NCBI GenBank assembly: GCA_018263505.1
Contig: JAANXA010000051.1
Span: forward strand, 1-39,005
Length of the DNA stretch: 39,005 nt
Origin: Candidatus Nitrosopumilus sp.
GTDB lineage: Archaea > Thermoproteota > Nitrososphaeria > Nitrososphaerales > Nitrosopumilaceae
Direction of reading: 5' to 3'
Shown here: positions 21,224 through 29,268 of the stretch, piece by piece
Numbering within the stretch: position 1 is the first letter of the stretch
How the letters are laid out: each line of letters begins with the position of its first letter
Position numbers and translations under genes: made by a program
Notes under the pieces: generated by a model
Database searches by the model: none
The model's input: the letters and a program-made list of their open reading frames with translations, nothing else
What the model was told of the DNA's origin: nothing

Positions 21224-23782
21224 ATGCAAGTAAATGTAGCAGAAATTGAAAAAATTGAAAATATGCCACCAGCAATGTTGGTGTCAGCTACATATGATAG
21301 TAATTCAAAATCAGTAGTTTTAAAATTCTATGAACCAAAATCACAGAAATTAATTTTATGGAAAGATCAAACACATCACAAACCATATTGTTATTCAAGA
21401 TTAAATCCAGATGAATTAGATTTTCTTCAAGATAGAGATGATATTTTAGAAATTAAATCAGTCAAACGTCATGATTTAATCAAAGATAAAGAAATTGAAA
21501 TGTCAAAAATTACTGCAGTGGATCCTCTAGCAATCGGAGGAACAACAGGCGATAAAAGCATTAGAAATGTAATTGAAACGTGGGAATCAGATATCAAATA
21601 TTATGAGAATTATTTATACGATAGACGACTAATTGTTGGAAAATATTATGAGATTATCAAAGGAGAAGTAAAACAACATGATTTAGAAATTTCAGATGAA
21701 GTAAAAATTGCGCTGAAAAGTTTGTTGTGGGATAAAGTGGATAGCGAGAGTATGGTAGATGCAGAACAATTTAAAGAATACATTTCAGAATGGGCAGAAT
21801 TACTCAATCAACCAATTCCAAAAATTAAGAGATTGAGTGTGGATATAGAAGTTGAGGCAGAAATAGGAAGAATTCCAGACCCAAAAATTGCTGAAAAAAA
21901 AATTACAGCAATCGGCCTTAAAGGAAGTGATGGGTTTGATCAGATTTTTGTACTTAAAACTGAAGGTACAGATCAAGGAAAAAATGAATTAGATTCTAAA
22001 ATCAAAGTGACATTTTATGATTTAGATAAAGAAAAAAACATGATTCAAGATGCATTTAAAATTATCAAAGACTTTCCATTTGTTGTAACATACAACGGAG
22101 ATGAATTTGATCTACCTTATCTCTATAATAGAGCAGATAGATTAGGAATTAAAAATTCAGAGAATCCGTTTTACATGATGAGGGATTCGGCAACATTACG
22201 ACATGGAGTTCATATTGATTTGTATAGAACATTATCAAATAGATCATTTCAAATTTATGCATTCAGCCAAAAATACACAAGTTTTTCATTAAATGCAGTT
22301 TCAAAAGCATTACTTGGAAAAGAAAAAATTGATTATGGTTTAGAATTTGATGAATTAACGCTTTACCAGACTGCAAATTATTGTTATAATGATGCCTTGT
22401 TAACATATGAGCTTACAAGTTTCAATAATGATTTGTTGATGAATCTGCTTGTGATTATTGCAAGAATTGGCAGAATGCCTGTTGACGATATTGCAAGAAT
22501 GGGAGTGTCCCAATGGATTAGAAGTTTACTATACTATGAACATAGAAAAGAGAATTATCTTATTCCAAAAAGAGTAGAGCTGGAACAGAAATCAGAAGGA
22601 GTAATGTCTGATGCAGTAATAAAAGATAAAAAATACAGAGGAGGTTTAGTTGTAGAACCAAAAGAAGGAATTCATTTTGATGTGGTAGTAATGGACTTTG
22701 CTAGTCTGTATCCTAGTATCATCAAAGTTAGAAATCTATCATATGAAACAGTTAGATGCCCACATGAAGAATGTAAAAAAAATACAATTCCAGGAACGAA
22801 TCACTGGTCATGCACTAAAAAAAATGGAATTACATCATCAATAATTGGTTCTCTGAGAGATTTGAGGGTAAATTACTACAAAAGTCTATCAAAAAAAGAA
22901 ACAATTACAGAGCAACAAAGACAGCAATATACAGTTGTCAGTCAAGCACTCAAAGTTATTCTAAATGCTAGCTATGGGGTAATGGGTGCAGAAATATTTC
23001 CATTGTATTTTCTGCCAGCAGCAGAATCAACTACAGCTATTGGGAGATTCACAATTCTTGAAACAATCAAAAAATGTGAAGGCACAGGAATTGAAGTTCT
23101 TTATGGAGATACAGATTCTTTATTCATTAAAAATCCCACATCAGAACAAATCAAATCAGTAATTGAGCAAGCAAAAAAAGATCATGGGGTAGATTTAGAG
23201 ATTGATAAAACTTACAGATATTGTGTACTAAGTAATAGAAAGAAAAACTACCTAGGAGTTACAAAGGATGGAAAAGTAGATGTTAAAGGATTAACTGGAA
23301 AAAAATCACATACACCAGGATTCATTAAAAATTTATTTTATGAATTGATTGACGTATTGTCAAAAGTTCAAACAATGGAAGATTTTGCAAATGCAAAAAA
23401 AGAAATTTCAGATAAAATTGCATCATGTGGTAAAAAAGTAGAAGCAAAAGAAATCCCACTAGAAGAATTATCATTCAACGTCATGCTCAGCAAAGCCCCA
23501 TCAGAATATGTAAAAACAATTCCACAACACATCAGAGCTGCAAAACAGCTTGAATCAATCAGAGAAATTAAAAAAGGGGACAGGATATCATTTATTAAAA
23601 TTTTAAACAAGCCAGGTGTAAAACCAGTTGAACTTGCAAAAAAAGAAGAAATAGATTCCAAAAAATACATGGAATTTTTAGAATCTACACTAGAGCAAAT
23701 TACATCATCAATGGATTTAGATTTTGATACAATTTTAGGAAAACCAAAACAAACAGGATTAGATGAATTTTTCTGGAGTTAA
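21224..23782 (+). CDS. polB: Family B DNA polymerase
   Basis: 852 residues with both activities visible. The 3'-5' exonuclease has Exo I at D207-I-E209 (SVDIEVE), Exo II in 'FVVTYNGDEFDLPYLYNRADRLG', and Exo III in 'YCYNDALLTYELT'. The polymerase has motif A at D491 (DFASLYPSII), motif B in 'VSQALKVILNASYGVMGAE', and motif C Y-G-D629-T-D631. The C-terminus ends with a possible PIP-box-like 'KQTGLDEFFWS', where Q-x-x-L-x-x-FF would bind the PCNA clamp. It is the main or repair replicase; archaeal family B enzymes characteristically stall at template uracil. It follows the dCMP deaminase by 2 nt and precedes the SemiSWEET gene by 1 nt. Confidence 0.97.
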   Translation: MQVNVAEIEKIENMPPAMLVSATYDSNSKSVVLKFYEPKSQKLILWKDQTHHKPYCYSRLNPDELDFLQDRDDILEIKSVKRHDLIKDKEIEMSKITAVDPLAIGGTTGDKSIRNVIETWESDIKYYENYLYDRRLIVGKYYEIIKGEVKQHDLEISDEVKIALKSLLWDKVDSESMVDAEQFKEYISEWAELLNQPIPKIKRLSVDIEVEAEIGRIPDPKIAEKKITAIGLKGSDGFDQIFVLKTEGTDQGKNELDSKIKVTFYDLDKEKNMIQDAFKIIKDFPFVVTYNGDEFDLPYLYNRADRLGIKNSENPFYMMRDSATLRHGVHIDLYRTLSNRSFQIYAFSQKYTSFSLNAVSKALLGKEKIDYGLEFDELTLYQTANYCYNDALLTYELTSFNNDLLMNLLVIIARIGRMPVDDIARMGVSQWIRSLLYYEHRKENYLIPKRVELEQKSEGVMSDAVIKDKKYRGGLVVEPKEGIHFDVVVMDFASLYPSIIKVRNLSYETVRCPHEECKKNTIPGTNHWSCTKKNGITSSIIGSLRDLRVNYYKSLSKKETITEQQRQQYTVVSQALKVILNASYGVMGAEIFPLYFLPAAESTTAIGRFTILETIKKCEGTGIEVLYGDTDSLFIKNPTSEQIKSVIEQAKKDHGVDLEIDKTYRYCVLSNRKKNYLGVTKDGKVDVKGLTGKKSHTPGFIKNLFYELIDVLSKVQTMEDFANAKKEISDKIASCGKKVEAKEIPLEELSFNVMLSKAPSEYVKTIPQHIRAAKQLESIREIKKGDRISFIKILNKPGVKPVELAKKEEIDSKKYMEFLESTLEQITSSMDLDFDTILGKPKQTGLDEFFWS

Positions 23783-23783
23783 A

Positions 23784-24071
23784 ATGGAAATAGATGGTAC
23801 ACTATTAACAATTTTAGGAATATCTGCAGGGATTTTAATTCTCACAGGATGGGTCGAACAAATCTACAAAGGATATAAGACAAAGAGTTTAAGAGATGTC
23901 TCAAAATTTTTGATGATATTTATCGCTGCAGGTTCAATTCTATGGCTAACTTACGGGTTTATTGTGACTGACATTTTCATAATTGGAACAAATGCTGCAG
24001 GATTAACTCTAATGATCATAGTTTCAATTATGAAAAAAGTGTATGATAAACGATTAAAAAATTCTAATTAA
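23784..24071 (+). CDS. SemiSWEET / PQ-loop family membrane protein
   Basis: 95 residues from the ATG at 23784, one base after the polB stop. Three membrane helices: about residues 6-25, 38-58 and 63-85. 'VEQIYKGYKTKSLRDVSKFLMIFIAAGSILWLTYGFIVTDIFIIGTNAAGLTLMIIVSIMKKVYD' matches the triple-helix bundle of SemiSWEET sugar transporters, including K-T-K-S/D-V-S and the N-x-x-G of the third helix. The signature PQ pair reads EQ here. SemiSWEETs work as dimers moving sugars or small solutes. An in-frame ATG 21 nt upstream lies inside polB and is less likely. Co-transcription with polB looks incidental. Confidence 0.8.
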   Translation: MEIDGTLLTILGISAGILILTGWVEQIYKGYKTKSLRDVSKFLMIFIAAGSILWLTYGFIVTDIFIIGTNAAGLTLMIIVSIMKKVYDKRLKNSN

Positions 24072-24105
24072 GAATTAAATACAATGGAGAAATCTTCAAA
24101 AAAAG

Positions 24106-24762
24106 ATGTTTATAATTAATTGTAAAAATTATGAAGAAATTTCAGGAGATAAAATTATCAAATTCGTTAAAACTGCAGAAAAAGTTGCTAAAAAATATAA
24201 AATCAAAATTGCAATTGCACCACCACAACATTTGATAGGAGTTGTATCTAACAGTACAATCCCAATTTTGGCACAACATGTAGATGACTCAAAAGTTGGA
24301 AGTACAACAGGGTTTATGATTCCAGAGTTATTGAAAAAATCTAAAGTTAAAGGTTCTCTAATTAATCACAGCGAACATAGAATTTCAAGTAAAGAAATCC
24401 AAAAGATTGTGTCAAAGTTAAAGGAATTGAAAATGATTTCGATTGTATGTGTTAAAGATGTTGCAGAAGCTAAAAAATATGTAAAATTAAATCCTGATTA
24501 CATTGCAATTGAACCACCAGAGTTAATTGGCTCAGGAAAATCTGTGTCAACAGAAAGACCAGAATTGATTTCAAAAGCAGTGATTTCAGTAAACAATGCA
24601 AAAAATAAAACAAAGTTACTTTGTGGGGCAGGAATTATTTCAGGAAATGATGTTTCAAAAGCATCAGAACTTGGATCAAAAGGGATTCTAGTTGCAAGTG
24701 GAATTATTAAAGCAAAAAACTGGGAAAAAATTATTTCAGAATTTGCCAAGGCATTAGTTTAA
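24106..24762 (+). CDS. tpiA: Triosephosphate isomerase, archaeal short type
   Basis: 218 residues, the compact archaeal form. Catalytic residues are visible: K7 in NCKNY, H88 in NHSEHR, and E136 in YIAIEPPELIGSG, with the phosphate-binding 'LCGAGIISGNDVSKA' and 'GILVASGIIKAKN' near the C-terminus. It interconverts dihydroxyacetone phosphate and glyceraldehyde-3-phosphate, here mainly in the gluconeogenic direction. It lies between the SemiSWEET gene and ppdK (28 nt to the ppdK ATG) on the same strand, so tpiA and ppdK form a plausible gluconeogenic unit. Confidence 0.96.
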   Translation: MFIINCKNYEEISGDKIIKFVKTAEKVAKKYKIKIAIAPPQHLIGVVSNSTIPILAQHVDDSKVGSTTGFMIPELLKKSKVKGSLINHSEHRISSKEIQKIVSKLKELKMISIVCVKDVAEAKKYVKLNPDYIAIEPPELIGSGKSVSTERPELISKAVISVNNAKNKTKLLCGAGIISGNDVSKASELGSKGILVASGIIKAKNWEKIISEFAKALV

Positions 24763-24790
24763 AAAGCCAAAAATATTGATAATTTTTCGT

Positions 24791-27451
24791 ATGGCAAAAC
24801 CAGTTTATGCATTTGAGGAGGCAGACAGTAAAAAAAGAATGCTTCTAGGAGGTAAAGGTGCAGGATTGAGCGAAATGACTCAATTAAAACTCCCAGTGCC
24901 ACCAGGGTTTACCATTACAACTGAAGTTTGTAACAAGTATTATGATAACGGTAGAAAACTTCCAAAGGACGTAATTCCTGCAGTTATGAAAAATATTACA
25001 AAAATGGAGAAAAAAACAGGTAAAAAATGGAATTCAACTGAAAATCCATTATTAGTGTCTGTTCGTTCAGGTGCTGCAATTTCTATGCCTGGAATGATGG
25101 ATACAATTTTGAATTTAGGATTAAATGAAAAAACTGTTGAAGGATTTGCAGAACAAACAAAAAATCCACGTTTTTCATGGGATTCGTACAGACGTTTTAT
25201 TCAATTATTTGGAAAAGTAGTTTTTGGAGTAAATGATGAAAAATTTGATAATGTGTTAGACTCTGCAAAAGAAAAACAAGGCGTTGTAGATGATAGTAAA
25301 TTAAATGTTGAATCACTAAAGATGATCGTAACACAGTATAAAAAAATCTGTGAAGACCATACAAAAAGAAAATTCCCAGATTCACCAAATGAACAATTAG
25401 AATTAGCAATTAAAGCAGTTTTCAAAAGTTGGATGGGGGAGAGAGCAGTAGTTTATCGTGAAAAAAATGGAATTACTAAAGATATTGCAAATGGAACTGC
25501 AGTTAATGTAGTTACAATGGTATTTGGAAATATGGGAGATGACAGTGCAACAGGAGTAGTATTTACAAGAAATGGACATAATGGTAAAAAAGAGATCGAA
25601 GGAGAGTATTTGATTAATGCACAAGGTGAAGATGTTGTTGCAGGTGTAAGAACAGGAAAAAATATAGAAGAATTGAAAAAAGATATGCCAAAATCATATT
25701 CAGAACTTAGTAAAGCATGTACAAAATTAGAAAAACATTACAGAGAACCACAAGATATTGAATTTACAGTAGAACAAGGTAAGTTCTATCTATTACAAAC
25801 GAGAACAGCAAAAATGAGTGCAATGGCACTTGTAAAAACATCAGTAGACATGGTAAAAGAAAGACTAATTGATAAAAATAGAGCACTTACAAGAATTCCA
25901 GCACAACAACTAGAAGCATTACTACATAGAACAATGGATGAATCAAAAATTAAAGAACATAAACAATTAGCAAAAGGGATTGCAGCATCACCAGGTGCAG
26001 CTAGCGGAATTGTAGTGTTTGACGTTAAAAGAACAATTGAGTTGGGTGAAGAAGGAAAGAAAATCATTCTAGTTAGAAAAGAAACTAAACCTGAAGATGT
26101 TCCTGCATTTTTCTCAGCAGAGGGGATTCTTACCAGTTTAGGAGGAAAATCATCTCATGCAGCAATTGTTTCAAGAGGAATGGGCAAGCCATGTATTGTT
26201 GGATGTCCAGAACTAAAAATTGATTATGATAATAATACATGTACTGCAAATGGAATCACAATAAAAGAAGGAGATACAATTTCTATTGATGGAAGTGCAG
26301 GAACAGTATTCCTAGGGGAAGTTCCAACAGTGGAGCCAAAAGTAACAAAAGACTTTGAACAAATCTTAACATGGGCACAAAAAACAAAAACACTTGGAAT
26401 TAGAGCAAATGCAGACACACCAGAAGGTGCAAAACTTGCAAGAAAGTTTGGAGGACAAGGTATTGGATTGTGTAGAACAGAAAGAATGTTCAACGGTACT
26501 GATAGAATTGGATTATTTGTAGATATGATAATGGCAAAAGACATCGAAGAGAGAAGTCAAGTTCTTAAAAAATTAGGCCAATTACAAAAAAGTGACTTTA
26601 TTGAAATTCTAAAAGCAATGGAGGGATACGAAGTTACAATTAGATTATTAGATCCACCACTACATGAATTCTTACCAAATCCAGAAGAATTAGTTGAAAA
26701 AATTCAAAAATTAAAAGCAAATGGCAAAACAAAAGAAATTGAAAAATCAGAAATTGTTTTAAAAAGAGCAAGAGAATTAGCTGAAGTCAATCCAATGATG
26801 GGTCATAGAGGAGTCAGAGTAGGAATCACATATCCAGAAATATATGAAATGCAAATTAGAGCAGTGTTTGAAGCTTTAGTTGTATTAACCAAGAAGAAAG
26901 TTAAAGCACATCCACAAATTATGATTCCTCAAATTAGTAGTATTGCAGAATTAAATCATATCAAAGAAATTTACGACAAAATTAAGAAAGAAGTGGAAAC
27001 AGAAAACAAGTTAAAATTAAAAATTAATTTTGGAACAATGATTGAAGTCGTTAGAGCAGCATTAACTGCAAATGAACTTGCAACTACTGCAGAATTCTTT
27101 AGTTTTGGAACAAATGACTTAACACAAGGAACATTTAGTTTTAGTAGAGAAGATGTAGAAGGAAAATTCCTTCCAGAATACATGGAAAAAGAATTGCTTG
27201 AAAGAAATCCATTCCAATCAATTGATGTAAACGGAGTTGGAAATTTAATAAATATTGGAGTTGTCAGTGGACGAAAAATCAGAAAGAATATGGAAGTTGG
27301 GATTTGTGGAGAGCATGGAGGAGACCCAAGTTCAATCAAATTCTGTCACAAAATTGGTCTTTCGTATGTTAGTGCCTCACCACATCGAATCCCAATTGCT
27401 ATTGTTGCAGCAGCACAAGCAGTAATTGAGAATCCAAAGAAGAGGAAATAA
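24791..27451 (+). CDS. ppdK: Pyruvate, phosphate dikinase
   Basis: 886 residues from MAKPVYAFEEADSKKRMLLG. It converts pyruvate, ATP and phosphate to phosphoenolpyruvate, AMP and PPi. The three domains are in order: N-terminal ATP-grasp ('GGKGAGLSEMTQLKLPVPPGFTI', 'SVRSGAAISMPGMMDTILNLG'), the central phosphohistidine domain with catalytic H456 (GGKSSHAAIVSRGMGKPCIVG), and the C-terminal TIM barrel ('MGHRGVRVGITYPEIYEMQ', 'FGTNDLTQ', catalytic C839 in GICGEHGGDPSS). This is the dikinase (PPDK), not PEP synthase, by its start and length. I start at 24791 since an upstream in-frame ATG (24776) gives a non-family tail. The following HTH-CBS gene may regulate it. Confidence 0.96.
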   Translation: MAKPVYAFEEADSKKRMLLGGKGAGLSEMTQLKLPVPPGFTITTEVCNKYYDNGRKLPKDVIPAVMKNITKMEKKTGKKWNSTENPLLVSVRSGAAISMPGMMDTILNLGLNEKTVEGFAEQTKNPRFSWDSYRRFIQLFGKVVFGVNDEKFDNVLDSAKEKQGVVDDSKLNVESLKMIVTQYKKICEDHTKRKFPDSPNEQLELAIKAVFKSWMGERAVVYREKNGITKDIANGTAVNVVTMVFGNMGDDSATGVVFTRNGHNGKKEIEGEYLINAQGEDVVAGVRTGKNIEELKKDMPKSYSELSKACTKLEKHYREPQDIEFTVEQGKFYLLQTRTAKMSAMALVKTSVDMVKERLIDKNRALTRIPAQQLEALLHRTMDESKIKEHKQLAKGIAASPGAASGIVVFDVKRTIELGEEGKKIILVRKETKPEDVPAFFSAEGILTSLGGKSSHAAIVSRGMGKPCIVGCPELKIDYDNNTCTANGITIKEGDTISIDGSAGTVFLGEVPTVEPKVTKDFEQILTWAQKTKTLGIRANADTPEGAKLARKFGGQGIGLCRTERMFNGTDRIGLFVDMIMAKDIEERSQVLKKLGQLQKSDFIEILKAMEGYEVTIRLLDPPLHEFLPNPEELVEKIQKLKANGKTKEIEKSEIVLKRARELAEVNPMMGHRGVRVGITYPEIYEMQIRAVFEALVVLTKKKVKAHPQIMIPQISSIAELNHIKEIYDKIKKEVETENKLKLKINFGTMIEVVRAALTANELATTAEFFSFGTNDLTQGTFSFSREDVEGKFLPEYMEKELLERNPFQSIDVNGVGNLINIGVVSGRKIRKNMEVGICGEHGGDPSSIKFCHKIGLSYVSASPHRIPIAIVAAAQAVIENPKKRK

Positions 27452-27461
27452 AGTATAATTT
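27452..27461 (+). promoter_or_regulatory. TATA-like box of the HTH-CBS regulator
   Basis: 'agtataattt' just after the ppdK stop, about 30-34 nt upstream of the TTG start at 27491. Its position indicates a promoter separate from the ppdK transcript, with a short leader. Confidence 0.4.
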
Positions 27462-27469
27462 AATACATG

Positions 27470-27484
27470 TTAAGAATTACTTAA
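27470..27484. promoter_or_regulatory. Candidate operator TTAAG-N5-CTTAA
   Basis: A perfect 5-5-5 inverted repeat lies between the TATA-like box and the TTG start of the HTH-CBS regulator, where a repressor would block transcription. Autoregulation is inferred from position only. Confidence 0.35.
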
Positions 27485-27490
27485 TCAGTA

Positions 27491-28045
27491 TTGCTTCCAC
27501 GTATAGATTCAATAAAACAACAACGTCAAAAATTAGGAATTACTCAAAAAAAATTAGCATCGCTAACAGATGTCAGTACATCAATGATTAATCAGATTGA
27601 GTCAGGAAGAAGTCAACCAAGTTATGAAACTGCAAAAAAGATATTTGAGAATTTATCAAATTTGGAAGGAAAATCATCATCACATACTGCAGGAGATTTT
27701 TGTAGTAAAGAAATTGTAAAATCAAAACCATCAGATACATTACATGATGCAATTAAAAAAATGCATCAATTATCAATCAGTCAAATTCCAGTTTTTGAAG
27801 GAAAAGATATTGTAGGAGTAATTACAGAAGATGGAATTGTCAAACATTTAGCATCAGGTGAATTAGAACTCAAAAATGCAAAACTTGCAGATACAATGGA
27901 TTCAGTACCACCCATTGTAGATTGGGATACACCAGCTAATGTATTGGTGCCATTAATCAGGTATTCAAAATGTATCCTTGTAACAAAAAAATCAAAAATA
28001 GTAGGGATCATTACAGCTTCAGATACTTTGAAAATGATGGAATAA
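27491..28045 (+). CDS. HTH transcriptional regulator with two CBS domains
   Basis: 184 residues. Residues about 8-62 are an XRE-type helix-turn-helix ('IKQQRQKLGITQKKLASLTDVSTSMINQIESGRSQPSYETAKKIFENL'). Residues about 72-128 and 133-184 are a CBS pair ('SISQIPVFEGKDIVGVITEDGIV', 'SKCILVTKKSKIVGIITASDTL'). CBS pairs bind adenine nucleotides, so this is likely a regulator that reads cellular energy state. It is next to ppdK, whose reaction depends on ATP, AMP and PPi, so regulation of ppdK by energy charge is an attractive but unproven idea. The start is TTG; an inverted repeat before it may be its operator. Confidence 0.85.
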   Translation: MLPRIDSIKQQRQKLGITQKKLASLTDVSTSMINQIESGRSQPSYETAKKIFENLSNLEGKSSSHTAGDFCSKEIVKSKPSDTLHDAIKKMHQLSISQIPVFEGKDIVGVITEDGIVKHLASGELELKNAKLADTMDSVPPIVDWDTPANVLVPLIRYSKCILVTKKSKIVGIITASDTLKMME

Positions 28046-28103
28046 AAAATCAAAAAATATTTTAAATTTTTAGATCAATTTCAAATATAACAAAATTACC
28101 TTC

Positions 28104-28111
28104 GGATAAAA
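28104..28111 (+). promoter_or_regulatory. TATA-like box of the 154-residue protein gene
   Basis: GGATAAAA is centred 28.5 nt upstream of the ATG at 28136. Confidence 0.4.
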
Positions 28112-28135
28112 TAGTAAAATTAATGAATTTGTGTA

Positions 28136-28600
28136 ATGGGGATTCAAGATCTTGAAAAATTGTTTCACATATATCAACAAGTAAAAGAAATTGACGATAA
28201 AAAACATTTTAAATTTGCAATAGATTCAGATACCAAAGAAGGTAAAACTAGAATAATAATTAATGAGTTTGGAAAATGGCAAAAAGCGCCAATATTAACT
28301 CAAAAACAAGCCGAAGAATTCAGGAGAAAAGGATTTAGACAATTTGTTCCAGATTTAATAGATTTTAAAAACAAAATCATTATAGAATTCCAAGAAGAAT
28401 CAGAAGGTAGGCACGGAATTTTACGAAGGCGAGGTAAAATTAACAAAAAAGGACATGATGAATTTAGCGATGAAGATAAAGATGTTTTTTATGAACTTGC
28501 AAAATTCAATCAATTAAAAATTTGGGAAAATACACACCCAAAAATCCAAAAAGAAGAGTTAAGAATATTTTTAAAAACATTTTCTAAAAATATGATTTAA
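28136..28600 (+). CDS. Uncharacterised protein, possible PD-(D/E)XK/Vsr-like nuclease fold
   Basis: 154 residues, MGIQDLEKLFHIYQQVKEID at the start. I do not recognise the family. The central 'RQFVPDLIDFKNKIIIEFQEE' has P72-D73 followed eleven residues later by E84-x-Q86 at the end of a hydrophobic strand, and the C-terminal 'DEDKDVFYELAKFNQLKIWENTHPKIQKEELRIFLKTF' resembles the 'D..R...L...G..vlrfw...i' tail of Vsr/DUF559 endonucleases. The usual Lys is Gln, so activity is doubtful. 'GRHGILRRRGKINKKGH' between them is very basic and may bind nucleic acid. It has its own TATA-like box and stands alone. It could equally be an unrelated small protein. Confidence 0.6.
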   Translation: MGIQDLEKLFHIYQQVKEIDDKKHFKFAIDSDTKEGKTRIIINEFGKWQKAPILTQKQAEEFRRKGFRQFVPDLIDFKNKIIIEFQEESEGRHGILRRRGKINKKGHDEFSDEDKDVFYELAKFNQLKIWENTHPKIQKEELRIFLKTFSKNMI

Positions 28601-28632
28601 AAATTTCAAGCATCAAAATTATTTTTTAGAAC

Positions 28633-28650
28633 AAAATCTATTCAGATTTT
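28633..28650 (+). terminator. Weak hairpin after the 154-residue protein gene
   Basis: AAAATCT-attc-AGATTTT is a 7-base-pair stem with a 4-base loop, 33 nt beyond the stop at 28600, followed by T-rich DNA. Archaeal terminators rely mainly on T-runs, so the hairpin may be incidental. Confidence 0.3.
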
Positions 28651-28678
28651 ATTCAGTTTTGAACTATTTCATAAAATA

Positions 28679-28777
28679 TTATGGAAGAGGTTCGTGTCCG
28701 CGTTTGTAACCACTCCATTTTCTGTATTCATAATCAGTTAATGGGGTATCACAACCACATTTGCAATTTGTTTTCAT
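28679..28777 (-). CDS. 32-residue Cys-rich mini-protein
   Basis: Minus-strand frame from an ATG (28777) to a TAA (28679-28681), MKTNCKCGCDTPLTDYEYRK then WSGYKRGHEPLP. C5-x-C7-x-C9 and H28 could bind one metal ion. It lies in the gap between two convergent genes and has only a weak AT-rich upstream box ('atacaaaaat'). The Cys spacing, the Tyr/Trp-rich conserved-looking body and the stop-free frame support a real micro-protein, but it could be chance. Function unknown. Confidence 0.5.
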   Translation of the reverse strand: MKTNCKCGCDTPLTDYEYRKWSGYKRGHEPLP

Positions 28778-28872
28778 AAACTAATTTGTAATGATAGTGT
28801 ATTTTTGTATTAAGTTTAAAACGTGTTAACTGTTTGTCAGTGATTTTTTTATAAAATTGATCGGAATATACT

Positions 28873-29268
28873 TTATTGAGGATGAGAACAAAGTTCTGCC
28901 AAAACACCATGTAATGATTTTGGATGAATGAAAGTTACTTTAGTTCCAGCAGATCCAGGTCGAATTTGACCCAAAAATTGAATACCACATCCTTCCATTC
29001 GTTTAACTTCTCCTTCAATGTCACCAGTATCTAAAGCCAAATGATGTAATCCTTGACCTTTTTTATCTAAGAATTTCTTTATTGGACTTGAATCATTTGT
29101 GGGTTGCATTAATTCTATTCGACCATTTTCCAAATGAATGATTGCCACTTTAACACCTTCAGATTCAACAGTCTCAAATTCAACAGAATCAACCCCTAAT
29201 GCTTGTTGATATGTTTTAGCTGATTCTTCAACATCATTTACTGCAATTGCAATATGATCAATTTTCAA
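28873..29268 (-). CDS. mce: Methylmalonyl-CoA epimerase
   Basis: 131 residues of the glyoxalase/VOC fold. It interconverts (S)- and (R)-methylmalonyl-CoA. Metal ligands are the His of MKIDHIAIAVND (residue 5), the His pair region GLHHLALDTGD, and the Glu of VLAELCSHP near the C-terminus. 'ELMQPTNDSSPIKKFLDKKGQGLHHLAL' and 'FIHPKSLHGVLAEL' are diagnostic for the epimerase. The ATG directly follows the mutase stop with no gap, so the two are translated from one mRNA. In this phylum the step belongs to the 3-hydroxypropionate/4-hydroxybutyrate carbon-fixation cycle. Confidence 0.95.
   Translation of the reverse strand: MKIDHIAIAVNDVEESAKTYQQALGVDSVEFETVESEGVKVAIIHLENGRIELMQPTNDSSPIKKFLDKKGQGLHHLALDTGDIEGEVKRMEGCGIQFLGQIRPGSAGTKVTFIHPKSLHGVLAELCSHPQ

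Noticed and set aside
26971-27339. Minus-strand frame of 122 codons inside ppdK
   Set aside because: An antisense shadow of a strongly conserved enzyme domain; low-complexity Ser/Phe-rich translation.
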